From Neorhizobium sp. UBA7851 (lineage in GTDB: Bacteria; Pseudomonadota; Alphaproteobacteria; Rhizobiales; Rhizobiaceae), in contig DLSX01000126.1 of the NCBI GenBank assembly GCA_002500765.1, positions 1 through 64,000 of the forward strand: DNA of 64,000 bases. The letters are read 5' to 3'. A program made the translations under genes and the position numbers. The first letter of the stretch is position 1. Each line of letters begins with the position of its first letter. Shown in pieces: positions 1 through 7,987 of this stretch. The notes under the pieces were generated by a model that ran no database searches, was not told the DNA's origin, and saw only the letters and a list, made by a program, of their open reading frames with translations.

Positions 1-563
1 TCGAGGTGGTTGGTCGGTTCGTCGAGCAGCAGAAGATCCGGCTGCGACAGAAGCAGGCGGCAGAGCGCGATACGGCGACGCTCACCACCAGACAGGTTGT
101 CGACCGCGGCATCCTTCGGCGGGCAGCGCAGGGCTTCCATCGCCATCTCGACCTGCTGTTCGAGGTCCCAGAGGTTCTGGCTGTCGATGATGTCCTGAAG
201 CTTCGCGCCTTCTTCCGCCGTCTCGTCGGAATAGTTCATCATCAGTTCGTTGTAACGGTCGAGCACGGCCTGTTTGTCGGCCACGCCTTCCATCACGTTT
301 TCGAACGCGTTCTTGTTCGGATCGAGCTTCGGTTCCTGCTCGAGGTAACCGACGGTCGCACCTTCGGCGAGCCAGGCTTCACCGGTATATTCCTTGTCCT
401 GACCTGCGATGATGCGAAGGACCGTCGACTTACCGGCGCCGTTCGGGCCGAGAATACCGATCTTGGCATCGGGGTAGAACGACAGGTTGACGTTCTCGAG
501 GATCTTCTTGGCGCCATAGGACTTGTTCAGTCCCGACATGTGATAGATGAACTGACGTGCCAT
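1..563 (-). CDS. ettA: EttA, ABC-F translational throttle ATPase (5' part only)
   Basis: Cytoplasmic ABC-F protein that binds the ribosomal E site and gates entry into elongation according to ATP/ADP. Read on the minus strand, the first 187 codons are visible and the rest lies beyond the left edge. The start MARQFIYHMSGLNKSYG is typical of EttA. Walker A GPNGAGKST is at residues 39-47, the ABC signature LSGGERRR begins near 157, and Walker B LLLLDEPTNHL ends the visible part. The insert between Walker A and the signature contains the region where EttA carries its arm. There are no membrane segments, which excludes a transporter. It is divergent from the next gene. The family is certain; EttA rather than another ABC-F rests on the N-terminal sequence. 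Confidence 0.95.
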   Translation of the reverse strand, partial: MARQFIYHMSGLNKSYGAKKILENVNLSFYPDAKIGILGPNGAGKSTVLRIIAGQDKEYTGEAWLAEGATVGYLEQEPKLDPNKNAFENVMEGVADKQAVLDRYNELMMNYSDETAEEGAKLQDIIDSQNLWDLEQQVEMAMEALRCPPKDAAVDNLSGGERRRIALCRLLLSQPDLLLLDEPTNHL

Positions 564-653
564 CGATAATTAAGCTCCGGGGGAAATAAGTTTTGCCGCT
601 ATGTAGGCGAAGACGCGCCTCGGGGCAATGCGAAGAGCGGGAGAGGTTTTGAA

Positions 654-1607
654 ATGAGCTTGGATTTTGGGTGGGAAATGCGGACTTTCCCCAGCCCGAC
701 GGGTGCCGCAATCGCCTATCGCCACGTCCCTGCCGCCGAAACGGCGAAAGGCATACTGCTGATCTCCCACGGACTGGCGGAACATTCCAGGCGTTACCGT
801 ACCTTTGCCGAAGCGATGGCGAGGCAGGGTTTTCACGTCTACGCCTGGGATCATCGCGGCCACGGCGAAACGACGGCACCGGACGCCCCGATCGGTCGAT
901 TCGCGTTGAAGGATGGCATTCGCCGCGTCACCGACGACCTCATGGCAGTCCGCACATTGGCGCTCACCGCACATCCCGGCATGCCCGTCATCCTGTTCGG
1001 GCATTCCATGGGCGGCCTGATCGCGTTGAATGCCGCCGTTGATCATCCTGGCGATTTCGCCGGCATTGCGGTCTGGAACTCCAATTTCAATCCCGGCATT
1101 GCCGGTCGCGCCGCCCAGGGCCTGCTTCTGGCGGAGCGTGCCTTGAAAGGTTCGGACACACCAAGCGGCATGCTGCCCCGCCTCACCTTCGGCGCCTGGG
1201 GGGACAGCATTCCCGGTCACCGAACCGCCTTCGACTGGCTGAGCCATGATCCGGCCGAAGTCGATGCCTATATCGCTGACCCGCTCTGCGGCTTCGACGC
1301 CAGCGTCTCGCTCTGGCTCGATGTCTTCGACATGACATTCCGCGCGCCGAAACTTGTTGACCGGCTGCAAAAGGACCTGCCCATCCATCTGCTGGGTGGA
1401 GGAGAAGACCCGGCGACGGATAAGGGCCGCGCAATACTCTGGCTTTCAGGACATCTGCGCAGACATGGCTTTGACAACGTTATGACGCGCTTCTGGCCGA
1501 ATGCCCGCCATGAAACGCTCAACGACACGATGCGCAACGAAGCCGCGGCCGAATTCGCCGACTGGGCTGCGCGCATCGTCCATCCGGTCAAAGCTGCTGC
1601 GGAATGA
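654..1607 (+). CDS. alpha/beta hydrolase, monoacylglycerol lipase / lysophospholipase type
   Basis: A 317-residue serine hydrolase of the Hydrolase_4 (PldB-like) family, probably cytosolic, acting on lysophospholipids or monoacylglycerols. The oxyanion segment SHG lies at residues 38-40, the nucleophile elbow GHSMGG puts the serine at 118, a candidate acid sits in GGGEDPATD, and the catalytic histidine is near residue 286 (NARHE). No signal peptide is seen. The start is supported by GAGAGG seven bases upstream of the ATG. The gene is divergent from ettA. The substrate cannot be read from the sequence. Confidence 0.88.
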   Translation: MSLDFGWEMRTFPSPTGAAIAYRHVPAAETAKGILLISHGLAEHSRRYRTFAEAMARQGFHVYAWDHRGHGETTAPDAPIGRFALKDGIRRVTDDLMAVRTLALTAHPGMPVILFGHSMGGLIALNAAVDHPGDFAGIAVWNSNFNPGIAGRAAQGLLLAERALKGSDTPSGMLPRLTFGAWGDSIPGHRTAFDWLSHDPAEVDAYIADPLCGFDASVSLWLDVFDMTFRAPKLVDRLQKDLPIHLLGGGEDPATDKGRAILWLSGHLRRHGFDNVMTRFWPNARHETLNDTMRNEAAAEFADWAARIVHPVKAAAE

Positions 1608-1661
1608 GTTCATGACTTTTCTTCATGTGCGCCGAATGTCGCATCCCGCTATATCGAAACC

Positions 1662-2627
1662 ATGAGTGCATCACCTGCCATGTCACGCCCCGTAGCACAG
1701 ACGGCCAGCATTACCACCGGCCTCGGCCTGATGATGCTGGCCATGCTGGTCGCACCGCTTATCGACGTGTTCTCCAAGCTTGCGACCACCACCACCTCGC
1801 CGACGATGATAACGGCGGCGCGCTTCGTCTTTCAGGGCCTCTGCATGCTGCCCTTCGTGCTCTGGGCGGGGTCATGGCGCTCCTTCTCATGGCGGATGAG
1901 CTTCTATCATGCGATCCGGGCTGCAGTGATCACCATATCCATGGTCTGTTTCGTCGCGACACTCGCAGTCATGCCCGTGGCCGACGCGATAGCCATCTTC
2001 TTCGTCGAACCGATCATCCTCACCATCCTGTCGAGCATCTTCCTCAAGGAGACCGTCGGATGGCGCCGCTACACAGCCTGCGGCATCGGCTTTATCGGCG
2101 CGATGATCGTCATCCGCCCAAGCTTTCAGGAAATCGGTTATGTCGCGCTCCTGCCCGTCGTCACCGCATTTTGCGTCGCCATCTTCGCCATGATGACGCG
2201 TGCATTGGCACATAGGGAAGAGCCCTTCGCGATGCAGTTCCAGATGGCACTCTGGGGCATCCCCATCTGCGCCATCCTGCTTTTCGTCGGAGACACGGCG
2301 GATATCGCCTTCCTCGCCCCCTCTCTGCCCGACGTCACCACTTTCATGTGGATGGCCGGCGTCGGCGCTTTCGCCGCCCTGTCCGGCATCTTGAGCGTTT
2401 ACGCCTATCGCGCCGCACCCGCCTCAGTGCTCGCACCCATCCAGTATTTCGAGATCGTCTCGGCCACGCTGTTCGGCTGGCTTGTCTTTGCCGATTTCCC
2501 CGACCCGATCAAATGGCTGGGCATCTCCATCATCATCGGCTCCGGCCTCTACATCATCTGGCGCGAGCGCCGCGTCGCCTCGATCAAGCCCGTCACGAAA
2601 AGCGAAACGACATCGGTAGCCCCCTGA
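1662..2627 (+). CDS. DMT/EamA family permease
   Basis: Inner-membrane protein of 321 residues with about ten hydrophobic segments arranged as two EamA repeats, the usual drug/metabolite transporter size. The substrate is unknown. The ribosome binding site is weak, and a second ATG six codons in (MSRPVAQ) is possible. Its stop is two bases from the start of a CoA-transferase, which itself overlaps a ThDP enzyme, so the permease probably moves the substrate or product of those two enzymes. That link is inference from operon structure. Confidence 0.88.
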   Translation: MSASPAMSRPVAQTASITTGLGLMMLAMLVAPLIDVFSKLATTTTSPTMITAARFVFQGLCMLPFVLWAGSWRSFSWRMSFYHAIRAAVITISMVCFVATLAVMPVADAIAIFFVEPIILTILSSIFLKETVGWRRYTACGIGFIGAMIVIRPSFQEIGYVALLPVVTAFCVAIFAMMTRALAHREEPFAMQFQMALWGIPICAILLFVGDTADIAFLAPSLPDVTTFMWMAGVGAFAALSGILSVYAYRAAPASVLAPIQYFEIVSATLFGWLVFADFPDPIKWLGISIIIGSGLYIIWRERRVASIKPVTKSETTSVAP

Positions 2628-2629
2628 CC

Positions 2630-3829
2630 ATGGATAAAGCTGACAAGAAGCCGCCGCTTACCGGCATCCGTGTTCTCGAACTGGCCCGCGTGCTGGCTGG
2701 TCCGTGGGCGGGCCAGATGCTGGCCGACATGGGCGCCGATGTCATCAAGGTGGAGAACCCGGAAGGAGGCGACGATACCCGCGCCTGGGGACCGCCCTTT
2801 GTCGAGAGCAACGACGGCGAAAACCTGTCGGCCGCCTATTACCACTCCACCAATCGCGGCAAGCGCTCCATTGCCGTAGATCTGAAGACGGAGGAAGGCC
2901 AGGCCATTATCCGTCGCCTTGCCGCGCAATCCGATGTGCTGATCGAAAACTTCAAGCTTGGCGGCCTGAAGAAATACGGCCTCGACTACGAGAGCCTGAA
3001 GACCATCAATCCTAGGCTCGTCTACTGCTCGATCACCGGTTTCGGTCAGGCTGGCCCCTATGCCAGCCTCGCCGGCTACGATTACATCGTCCAGGGCATG
3101 TCGGGCTTCATGTCGATCACCGGCGAACCGGACGGCCAGCCGATGAAGGCAGGCGTGGCGATCGCCGACATCTTCACCGGCGTCTATGCCGTCACGGCCA
3201 TCCAGAGCGGGCTCATCCACGCGATGAAGACGGGCCAGGGCCAGTTCATTGACATGGCTCTTCTCGATGTCATGTCCTCGGTTCTTGCGAACCAGAACAT
3301 GAACCACCTGATTTCCGGCATTTCGCCGGTAAAACTCGGTAACGCCCATCCGAACATCTCGCCTTATGAAGTGATCCCCGTCCATGACGGCCACATCATC
3401 CTCGCGGTCGGCAATGACGGCCAGTTCCGGCGCTTTTGCCGCATTCTCGGCATCGAGCATGTGGCCGATGATGAGCGTTACGCGACCAACAAGGCCCGCG
3501 TCGCCCACCGTATCGAAGTCAGAAGCCTTTTGCTTGCCGAGACGAGCAAATGGACCAAGGCCGACCTTCTTGCCGCCTGCGGCGAGAACGCTGTCCCGGT
3601 CGGTCCGATCAATTCGATCGGCGAAATGTTCGAGGATCCTCAGATCAAGGCACGTGGACTGCGCATCGATCTTGAGGCGGCGGATGGCACGATCATACCG
3701 GGCGTCAGGAGCCCGATCGTGCTTTCCGAAACCCCACTTGCCTATCATCGTCCGAGCCCCAAGGTTGGCGAGCACACGGATGAAATTCTGGCGGAACTGA
3801 ATAATATCGAGGAGGAAAGCAACCGATGA
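2630..3829 (+). CDS. class III (CaiB/BaiF) CoA-transferase
   Basis: Transfers CoA between carboxylic acids through aspartyl-CoA and glutamyl-CoA intermediates; this is the formyl-CoA transferase / CaiB fold, and 399 residues is the normal size. The N-terminus TGIRVLELARVLAGPWAGQ is the family hallmark, and the catalytic aspartate fits GQFIDMALLD near residue 207. The open frame extends upstream into the permease, but ATG 2630 gives the canonical N-terminus and starts two bases after the permease stop. It overlaps the ThDP gene by four bases (ATGA), which indicates translational coupling. The acid it activates is unknown. Confidence 0.92.
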   Translation: MDKADKKPPLTGIRVLELARVLAGPWAGQMLADMGADVIKVENPEGGDDTRAWGPPFVESNDGENLSAAYYHSTNRGKRSIAVDLKTEEGQAIIRRLAAQSDVLIENFKLGGLKKYGLDYESLKTINPRLVYCSITGFGQAGPYASLAGYDYIVQGMSGFMSITGEPDGQPMKAGVAIADIFTGVYAVTAIQSGLIHAMKTGQGQFIDMALLDVMSSVLANQNMNHLISGISPVKLGNAHPNISPYEVIPVHDGHIILAVGNDGQFRRFCRILGIEHVADDERYATNKARVAHRIEVRSLLLAETSKWTKADLLAACGENAVPVGPINSIGEMFEDPQIKARGLRIDLEAADGTIIPGVRSPIVLSETPLAYHRPSPKVGEHTDEILAELNNIEEESNR

Positions 3830-5475
3830 AGACTGGCGGCCAACTGATCGTCGAGGCGCTGAAGGCGAATGGCGTGAAACGCGTTTCCTGCGTACCAGGC
3901 GAAAGCTACCTCGCCGTTCTCGACGCGCTGTATGAAAGCGGCATCGACGTAATGGTCTGCCGCCAGGAAGGCGGCGCGGCGATGATGGCCGATAGCTGGG
4001 GCAGGCTTTCCGGCGAACCGGGCATCTGCATGGTCACGAGAGGCCCCGGCGCCACCAATGCATCCGCCGGCCTGCATGTGGCCAAGCAGGATTCAATCCC
4101 GATGATTCTTTTCGTCGGCCAGATCGGCCGCGACATGAAGGAGCGCGAAGCCTTTCAGGAAGTTGAATACCGCCGCGCCTTCACCGAATTCGCCAAATGG
4201 GTCGGCGAGATCGACGACGCGCGCCGCATTCCGGAATTCGTCACCCGCGCCTTCACCGTCGCCACCTCCGGCCGCCCCGGTCCTGTCGTTCTGACGCTGC
4301 CGGAAGACATGCTGGTAGAGGAAGTCGAAGCCCCGGAGGCGCGTCCATACACTCGCGTCGAAAGCCATCCCGGAAAATCCCAGATCGCGGAATTCGAAAA
4401 ACTGCTGAAGGAATCCCAGCGCCCGATGGTCATTCTCGGTGGCACGCGCTGGAATGAAAAGGCAGTAACGGAGTTCCAGGAATTCGCCAGCCGCTTCAAA
4501 CTGCCGGTTGGTTGTTCTTTCCGCCGCCAGATGCTGTTCGACAATCTCCATCCATCCTATGCCGGCGATGTCGGCATTGGCATCAATCCGGCTCTGGCAA
4601 AGGAGATCAAGGATAGCGACCTGCTGATCCTGATCGGCAGCCGCATGTCGGAAATGCCGTCGTCGAGCTACACGCTGATCGACATCCCCTACCCGCAACA
4701 GAAACTCGTGCACGTCTTCCCGGATCCCGAAGAACTCGGCCGCCTCTATCGCCCGGATCTCGCGATCTGCGCCGCACCAGCAGAATTCGTTTCGGCCCTA
4801 GGTGATCTTGAGCCGCCGGCCCTGCCACTCTGGGCCGAACGCAAGTCGGCCATGCACGACGCCTATCTCAAATGGTCGACGCCGCCCGAAGCCGGTCCCG
4901 GCAACGTCCATATGGGGCCGATCATGGATTGGATCGAGGAGAATACCCCGTACGACGCGATCTTCACCAACGGCGCCGGCAACTACGCCACCTGGCTGCA
5001 CCGCTTCCATCGCTTCCGGAAATACAACACCCAGTCCGCTCCGACATCTGGATCCATGGGTTACGGTCTGCCGGCCGCGGTCGCTGCCAAACACCTGTTC
5101 CCCAAGCGCGAAGTGGTCTGCTTCGCCGGCGATGGCTGCTTCATGATGCACGGCCAGGAATTCATCACGGCGGTCCGCTACAATCTTCCGATCATCACCG
5201 TTCTGGTCAATAACGGCATTTACGGCACGATCCGCATGCATCAGGAACGCGAATATCCCGGTCGCGTCAGCGGCACTGATCTCGTCAATCCGGATTTTGT
5301 CGCTTATGCCAAAGCCTTCGGTGGCCATGGCGAACTGGTAGAAAGGACCGAGGATTTCGGTCCCGCCTATCTGCGCGCCCGTGAAAGCGGAAAACCTGCT
5401 ATCATCGAGGTCAGGCTCGATCCGGAAGCGATCACGCCAGCAAAAACGCTGACCCAGATTCGCAACAAAGGTTAA
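3826..5475 (+). CDS. thiamine-diphosphate enzyme, acetolactate synthase / 2-hydroxyacyl-CoA lyase superfamily
   Basis: A 549-residue ThDP enzyme with three domains: Pyr domain (residues 1-170, catalytic Glu48 in CRQEGGAAMM), central domain (about 190-330) and PP domain (about 370-540). The Mg-ThDP motif runs from GDG near residue 435 to NNGIYG about 28 residues later. It resembles acetolactate-synthase-like and oxalyl-CoA decarboxylase / 2-hydroxyacyl-CoA lyase proteins, but I cannot name the reaction. Coupling to a class III CoA-transferase favours a lyase or decarboxylase acting on an acyl-CoA. It is not the housekeeping IlvB by context, since there is no small subunit gene beside it. Confidence 0.85.
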   Translation: MKTGGQLIVEALKANGVKRVSCVPGESYLAVLDALYESGIDVMVCRQEGGAAMMADSWGRLSGEPGICMVTRGPGATNASAGLHVAKQDSIPMILFVGQIGRDMKEREAFQEVEYRRAFTEFAKWVGEIDDARRIPEFVTRAFTVATSGRPGPVVLTLPEDMLVEEVEAPEARPYTRVESHPGKSQIAEFEKLLKESQRPMVILGGTRWNEKAVTEFQEFASRFKLPVGCSFRRQMLFDNLHPSYAGDVGIGINPALAKEIKDSDLLILIGSRMSEMPSSSYTLIDIPYPQQKLVHVFPDPEELGRLYRPDLAICAAPAEFVSALGDLEPPALPLWAERKSAMHDAYLKWSTPPEAGPGNVHMGPIMDWIEENTPYDAIFTNGAGNYATWLHRFHRFRKYNTQSAPTSGSMGYGLPAAVAAKHLFPKREVVCFAGDGCFMMHGQEFITAVRYNLPIITVLVNNGIYGTIRMHQEREYPGRVSGTDLVNPDFVAYAKAFGGHGELVERTEDFGPAYLRARESGKPAIIEVRLDPEAITPAKTLTQIRNKG

Positions 5476-5540
5476 GTCGCAGAGTTGAGCATTTGCTCAA
5501 GAAATCAGGAACCAAATTCTGTTCATGTCGTTGATACGGC

Positions 5541-5663
5541 ATGGCAAATGAAACAAAACGCAAAGCACTGGGAGGGATGTCGACCTTCGTCGCCGTCATC
5601 TTCCTCATCGCAATCGCCCTGGCGGCCTTTTATCTTTTCGGCATGACGCCGGGCGAAGCCTGA
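5541..5663 (+). CDS. 40-residue single-pass membrane protein
   Basis: A small reading frame begins with a charged MANETKRKALGG stretch and continues into one transmembrane helix (about residues 14-34, rich in Val, Ile, Leu, Ala and Phe), then a short GMTPGEA tail. There is no clear Shine-Dalgarno. It sits 65 bases after the ThDP gene and just before a strong terminator, so it would be the last gene of that transcript. The hydrophobic pattern and the position against the terminator argue for a real gene, but it is short and unrecognised. Confidence 0.5.
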   Translation: MANETKRKALGGMSTFVAVIFLIAIALAAFYLFGMTPGEA

Positions 5664-5676
5664 TCATCAGACAAGA

Positions 5677-5712
5677 AAACAGGGGCTGGATATTCCGGCC
5701 CCTGTTTTGTTT
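5677..5712 (+). terminator. rho-independent terminator
   Basis: Arms AGGGGCTGGA and TCCGGCCCCT (one G-T wobble) around a TAT loop are followed by GTTTTGTTT. It closes the permease / CoA-transferase / ThDP transcript. Confidence 0.85.
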
Positions 5713-5758
5713 CCACTATTCTGCAAATGGTTTCGTCAAGCGTCCGGTCGCGCCGCAA

Positions 5759-6118
5759 TCAGAGCCCAAGCTCACGCTTGAACACCGTGGCCAACCGCGT
5801 ACAAAACTCGACGGTTATCTGCTTGTCGGACAGTGCATAGGCTCGCGTCGTTGTCCGCTGTATGGACTTGAACGCCTTTTCCGTTTCCGCCTGCGGATCG
5901 GATAAAGTGCCTTTCGCGTATTTCAAGAACAGCGCCTTCGAATCCCAGACCATGGACGGACGCTTGTAACGGATGTCGCAAGCCCGCGCATAAACCATGG
6001 CCTGAGCGGCAACATCCAGCTCCGACCCCTTGGGTACGGAAGGCAGAACTTGAGAATGCGCCACGGGTGCCAGCATGTTAACGGCGATGAAGATCATCGG
6101 CAAACGTGCTTTCAACAT
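5759..6118 (-). CDS. small secreted protein of unknown function
   Basis: A 119-residue protein with a Sec signal peptide (MLKARLPMIFIAVNMLAPVAHS, predicted cleavage after HS or SQ). The mature part has two cysteines (in ARACDIR and VEFCTRL) that could form a disulfide in the periplasm. It is rich in Lys, Arg and Thr, and I recognise no domain. It lies 15 bases downstream of the RidA-type gene on the same strand and may be its last cistron. Confidence 0.7.
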   Translation of the reverse strand: MLKARLPMIFIAVNMLAPVAHSQVLPSVPKGSELDVAAQAMVYARACDIRYKRPSMVWDSKALFLKYAKGTLSDPQAETEKAFKSIQRTTTRAYALSDKQITVEFCTRLATVFKRELGL

Positions 6119-6133
6119 CCGTGGCGCCTATTA

Positions 6134-6475
6134 TCAGATTGCAGCGGTTACGATGAACTCGACCTTGTACTTCGGAGCGGCCAGAGCGGCTTCGCTCGTG
6201 GCGCGGGCCGGCGGGTTGGCCGGATCGATCCAAGCTTCCCAGACGGCATTCATTTCACCGAAGGTCGACATGTCGGAGAGGTAGATGATCGTCTGCAGGA
6301 CCTTCGACTTGTCGGAGCCAGCAGCAGCAAGCAGACGGTCGACTTCAGCGAGCGCGTCCTTGCACTGGTCGGTAACGGTTTCGCCTTCGCCGACCTGGCC
6401 GGCGAGATAAACGGTGTTGCCGTGTACGACTGCGCCGCTCATGCGGGCGCCGGGCTCGATGCGCTTGATGCTCAT
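6134..6475 (-). CDS. RidA (YjgF/UK114) family enamine/imine deaminase
   Basis: A 113-residue RidA-fold protein, expected to be a cytosolic trimer that hydrolyses reactive enamine/imine intermediates or acts on a related small molecule. Family motifs are GNTVYLAGQVG and the C-terminal KVEFIVTAA. The canonical catalytic Arg near residue 105 (R-x-[AC]-V-E motif) is not present in its usual form: the region reads YKVEFIVTA, so this is likely an Rid2-Rid7 type rather than true RidA. The start at MSIKRIEPGARMS is chosen because ATTCAGGAG lies seven bases before it; twelve more codons are open upstream. Confidence 0.88.
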   Translation of the reverse strand: MSIKRIEPGARMSGAVVHGNTVYLAGQVGEGETVTDQCKDALAEVDRLLAAAGSDKSKVLQTIIYLSDMSTFGEMNAVWEAWIDPANPPARATSEAALAAPKYKVEFIVTAAI

Positions 6476-6544
6476 GGGAATGCTCCTGAATGCTGAGCTT
6501 GGAAAAAGCATGGGCGAAAAATCGCTCCATGCGCGAAAAAACGT

Positions 6545-6883
6545 TTAGCCCTTGAAGCGCTGGGCCTGCTCGTAGATGGCGGTCGAGCGGGCACCCGACC
6601 GGCAGAAACCGAGCATCGGCTTCGGAAACTCTTCCAGTACATCGGCCATCTCGGTTACGCCTTCCGGTGTCAGGCCCATGCGGCCGACCGGAATGTGACG
6701 GATTTCGAGACCGAGTTCCTTCGCACGCGCTTCGATATCGGCATAATAAGGCTGGCCAGGCTCTTCATCGTCGGGACGATTGCAGACGAGAGATTTGAAC
6801 CCGAGCGCCTTGACCTCGTCCAATTCCTCGACAGTGACCTGACCGGAAACCGAATATTCGTCGTCGATCTGGCGGATATCCAT
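6545..6883 (-). CDS. TIGR01244-type sulfur transferase / phosphatase-like protein (DUF442)
   Basis: A 112-residue protein of the small DSP/rhodanese-like family found as the N-terminal part of Blh proteins in rhizobia. The active-site loop is FCRSGARS, a cysteine with arginine five residues on. The conserved blocks SGQVTVEEL, VCNRPDDEE and HIPVGRMGLT are present. The start MDIRQIDDEYS is fixed by GGAGGT eight bases upstream; the extra upstream codons lack family similarity. It lies on the same strand as the RidA gene, 69 bases away. Confidence 0.85.
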   Translation of the reverse strand: MDIRQIDDEYSVSGQVTVEELDEVKALGFKSLVCNRPDDEEPGQPYYADIEARAKELGLEIRHIPVGRMGLTPEGVTEMADVLEEFPKPMLGFCRSGARSTAIYEQAQRFKG

Positions 6884-6957
6884 GGCGCAACCTCCATTTT
6901 TTGTGGCGCAAGCATTACGCGGTGGTTTGACAAGCGTCAACGGAAGATGGCCGCATC

Positions 6958-7797
6958 TCAGACGAACGCAAAACGAAGCGCATAATCAGCAGCTTCACCC
7001 GGGTGCAGCATCGATAACTCGCCACCCTCCGAAAGCTCCCTTCGGCTCGCCAGGCGATGAGAAACCGGTTCTATACCGAGCACATGCGCCGGCTGCTTCT
7101 GGTTTCGCCAAACCTGCAGATAAGGAAGGGTGTCGGTCTTGAAGCGTACCTTCAGCGTCGAGCCGCCGAGGGCTGCAATTGGACCGAGCGACACCTCGGC
7201 CCATTCGTCGCCTTGCCGCCTCGCCGGCACACAGAAGACACTGCCCGGTTCAGGTCCGAAATTCCACGGCATCTCTCCGCCATCCAGCATCGCGCCCGAC
7301 AGACGCACCGCGTCATCGAAAAGCCAGGCACCGATATTCATGTGATACATATGAACCCGCGCCATCGGCTTTTCGCCCGTATTGGTCACCCGGTCATGCA
7401 GGCACACCTCGCCGCTCGTATTGTCGATCCGCCAATGGCGTTCCAGCAGCGCCTGCCCGCCATCTGCGGTTTTCACCTCCACCTGCGCGCGACATTCAGC
7501 ATCCTCGCCCTGCATCTCCCAAAAGGTGATGTTGGCCGGATGGGACGAAAAAGAGCCATGCAACGGATATTTCCTGCCATCCGCCTCCCCTTCGATCTCT
7601 TCCGGATGACGAATATGGTCTGGCCCGCAGGTGAACAGGAAACCTTCGAGCGAGTGATCGATTCGCGGATCTCCATCATCGGGAATGGCACGCCCCGGAG
7701 CGACATCTGTTCCATTCACGAAGCAGCTTCCGATGTCCAGAACCGAGCTTTCATCGAGATGGACTGTCGGCCCCAGTGCCGCTGCAATGCTTTTCAT
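6958..7797 (-). CDS. DUF4432, aldose-epimerase-like protein
   Basis: A 279-residue beta-sandwich protein of the galactose-mutarotase superfamily (DUF4432), probably cytosolic. Motifs include EGFLFTCGPDHIRH and the HMYHMNIGAWLFDD block with histidines expected at the sugar site. Two ATGs are six bases apart. Only the inner one (MKSIAAALG) has proper spacing to the ribosome binding site GGAGG, eight bases versus two, so 7797 is chosen. It is divergent from the L,D-transpeptidase. The sugar substrate is unknown. Confidence 0.8.
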   Translation of the reverse strand: MKSIAAALGPTVHLDESSVLDIGSCFVNGTDVAPGRAIPDDGDPRIDHSLEGFLFTCGPDHIRHPEEIEGEADGRKYPLHGSFSSHPANITFWEMQGEDAECRAQVEVKTADGGQALLERHWRIDNTSGEVCLHDRVTNTGEKPMARVHMYHMNIGAWLFDDAVRLSGAMLDGGEMPWNFGPEPGSVFCVPARRQGDEWAEVSLGPIAALGGSTLKVRFKTDTLPYLQVWRNQKQPAHVLGIEPVSHRLASRRELSEGGELSMLHPGEAADYALRFAFV

Positions 7798-7948
7798 CGA
7801 CATTTCCTCCAGAATCTCACGACGCGTTTACCCAAGGTGAGCGGAATTTAATGATTCATTCATTGCAAACTGGGATTTTTCCATACAAGCGTCAAATTTA
7901 GCTTGTCAGTCAATGCACATAGCAAACGGGAACCAAGCACCCACATTC

Positions 7949-7980
7949 CCGATTACATCATTGTGCAACATTATAATCGG
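7949..7980 (+). promoter_or_regulatory. inverted repeat over the L,D-transpeptidase ribosome binding site
   Basis: Arms CCGATTA and TAATCGG are separated by 18 bases. The 3' arm contains the GG of the GGTGAG that precedes the GTG start, so a folded leader would compete with ribosome binding. It could equally be a regulator site. Confidence 0.3.
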
Positions 7981-7987
7981 TGAGAAC

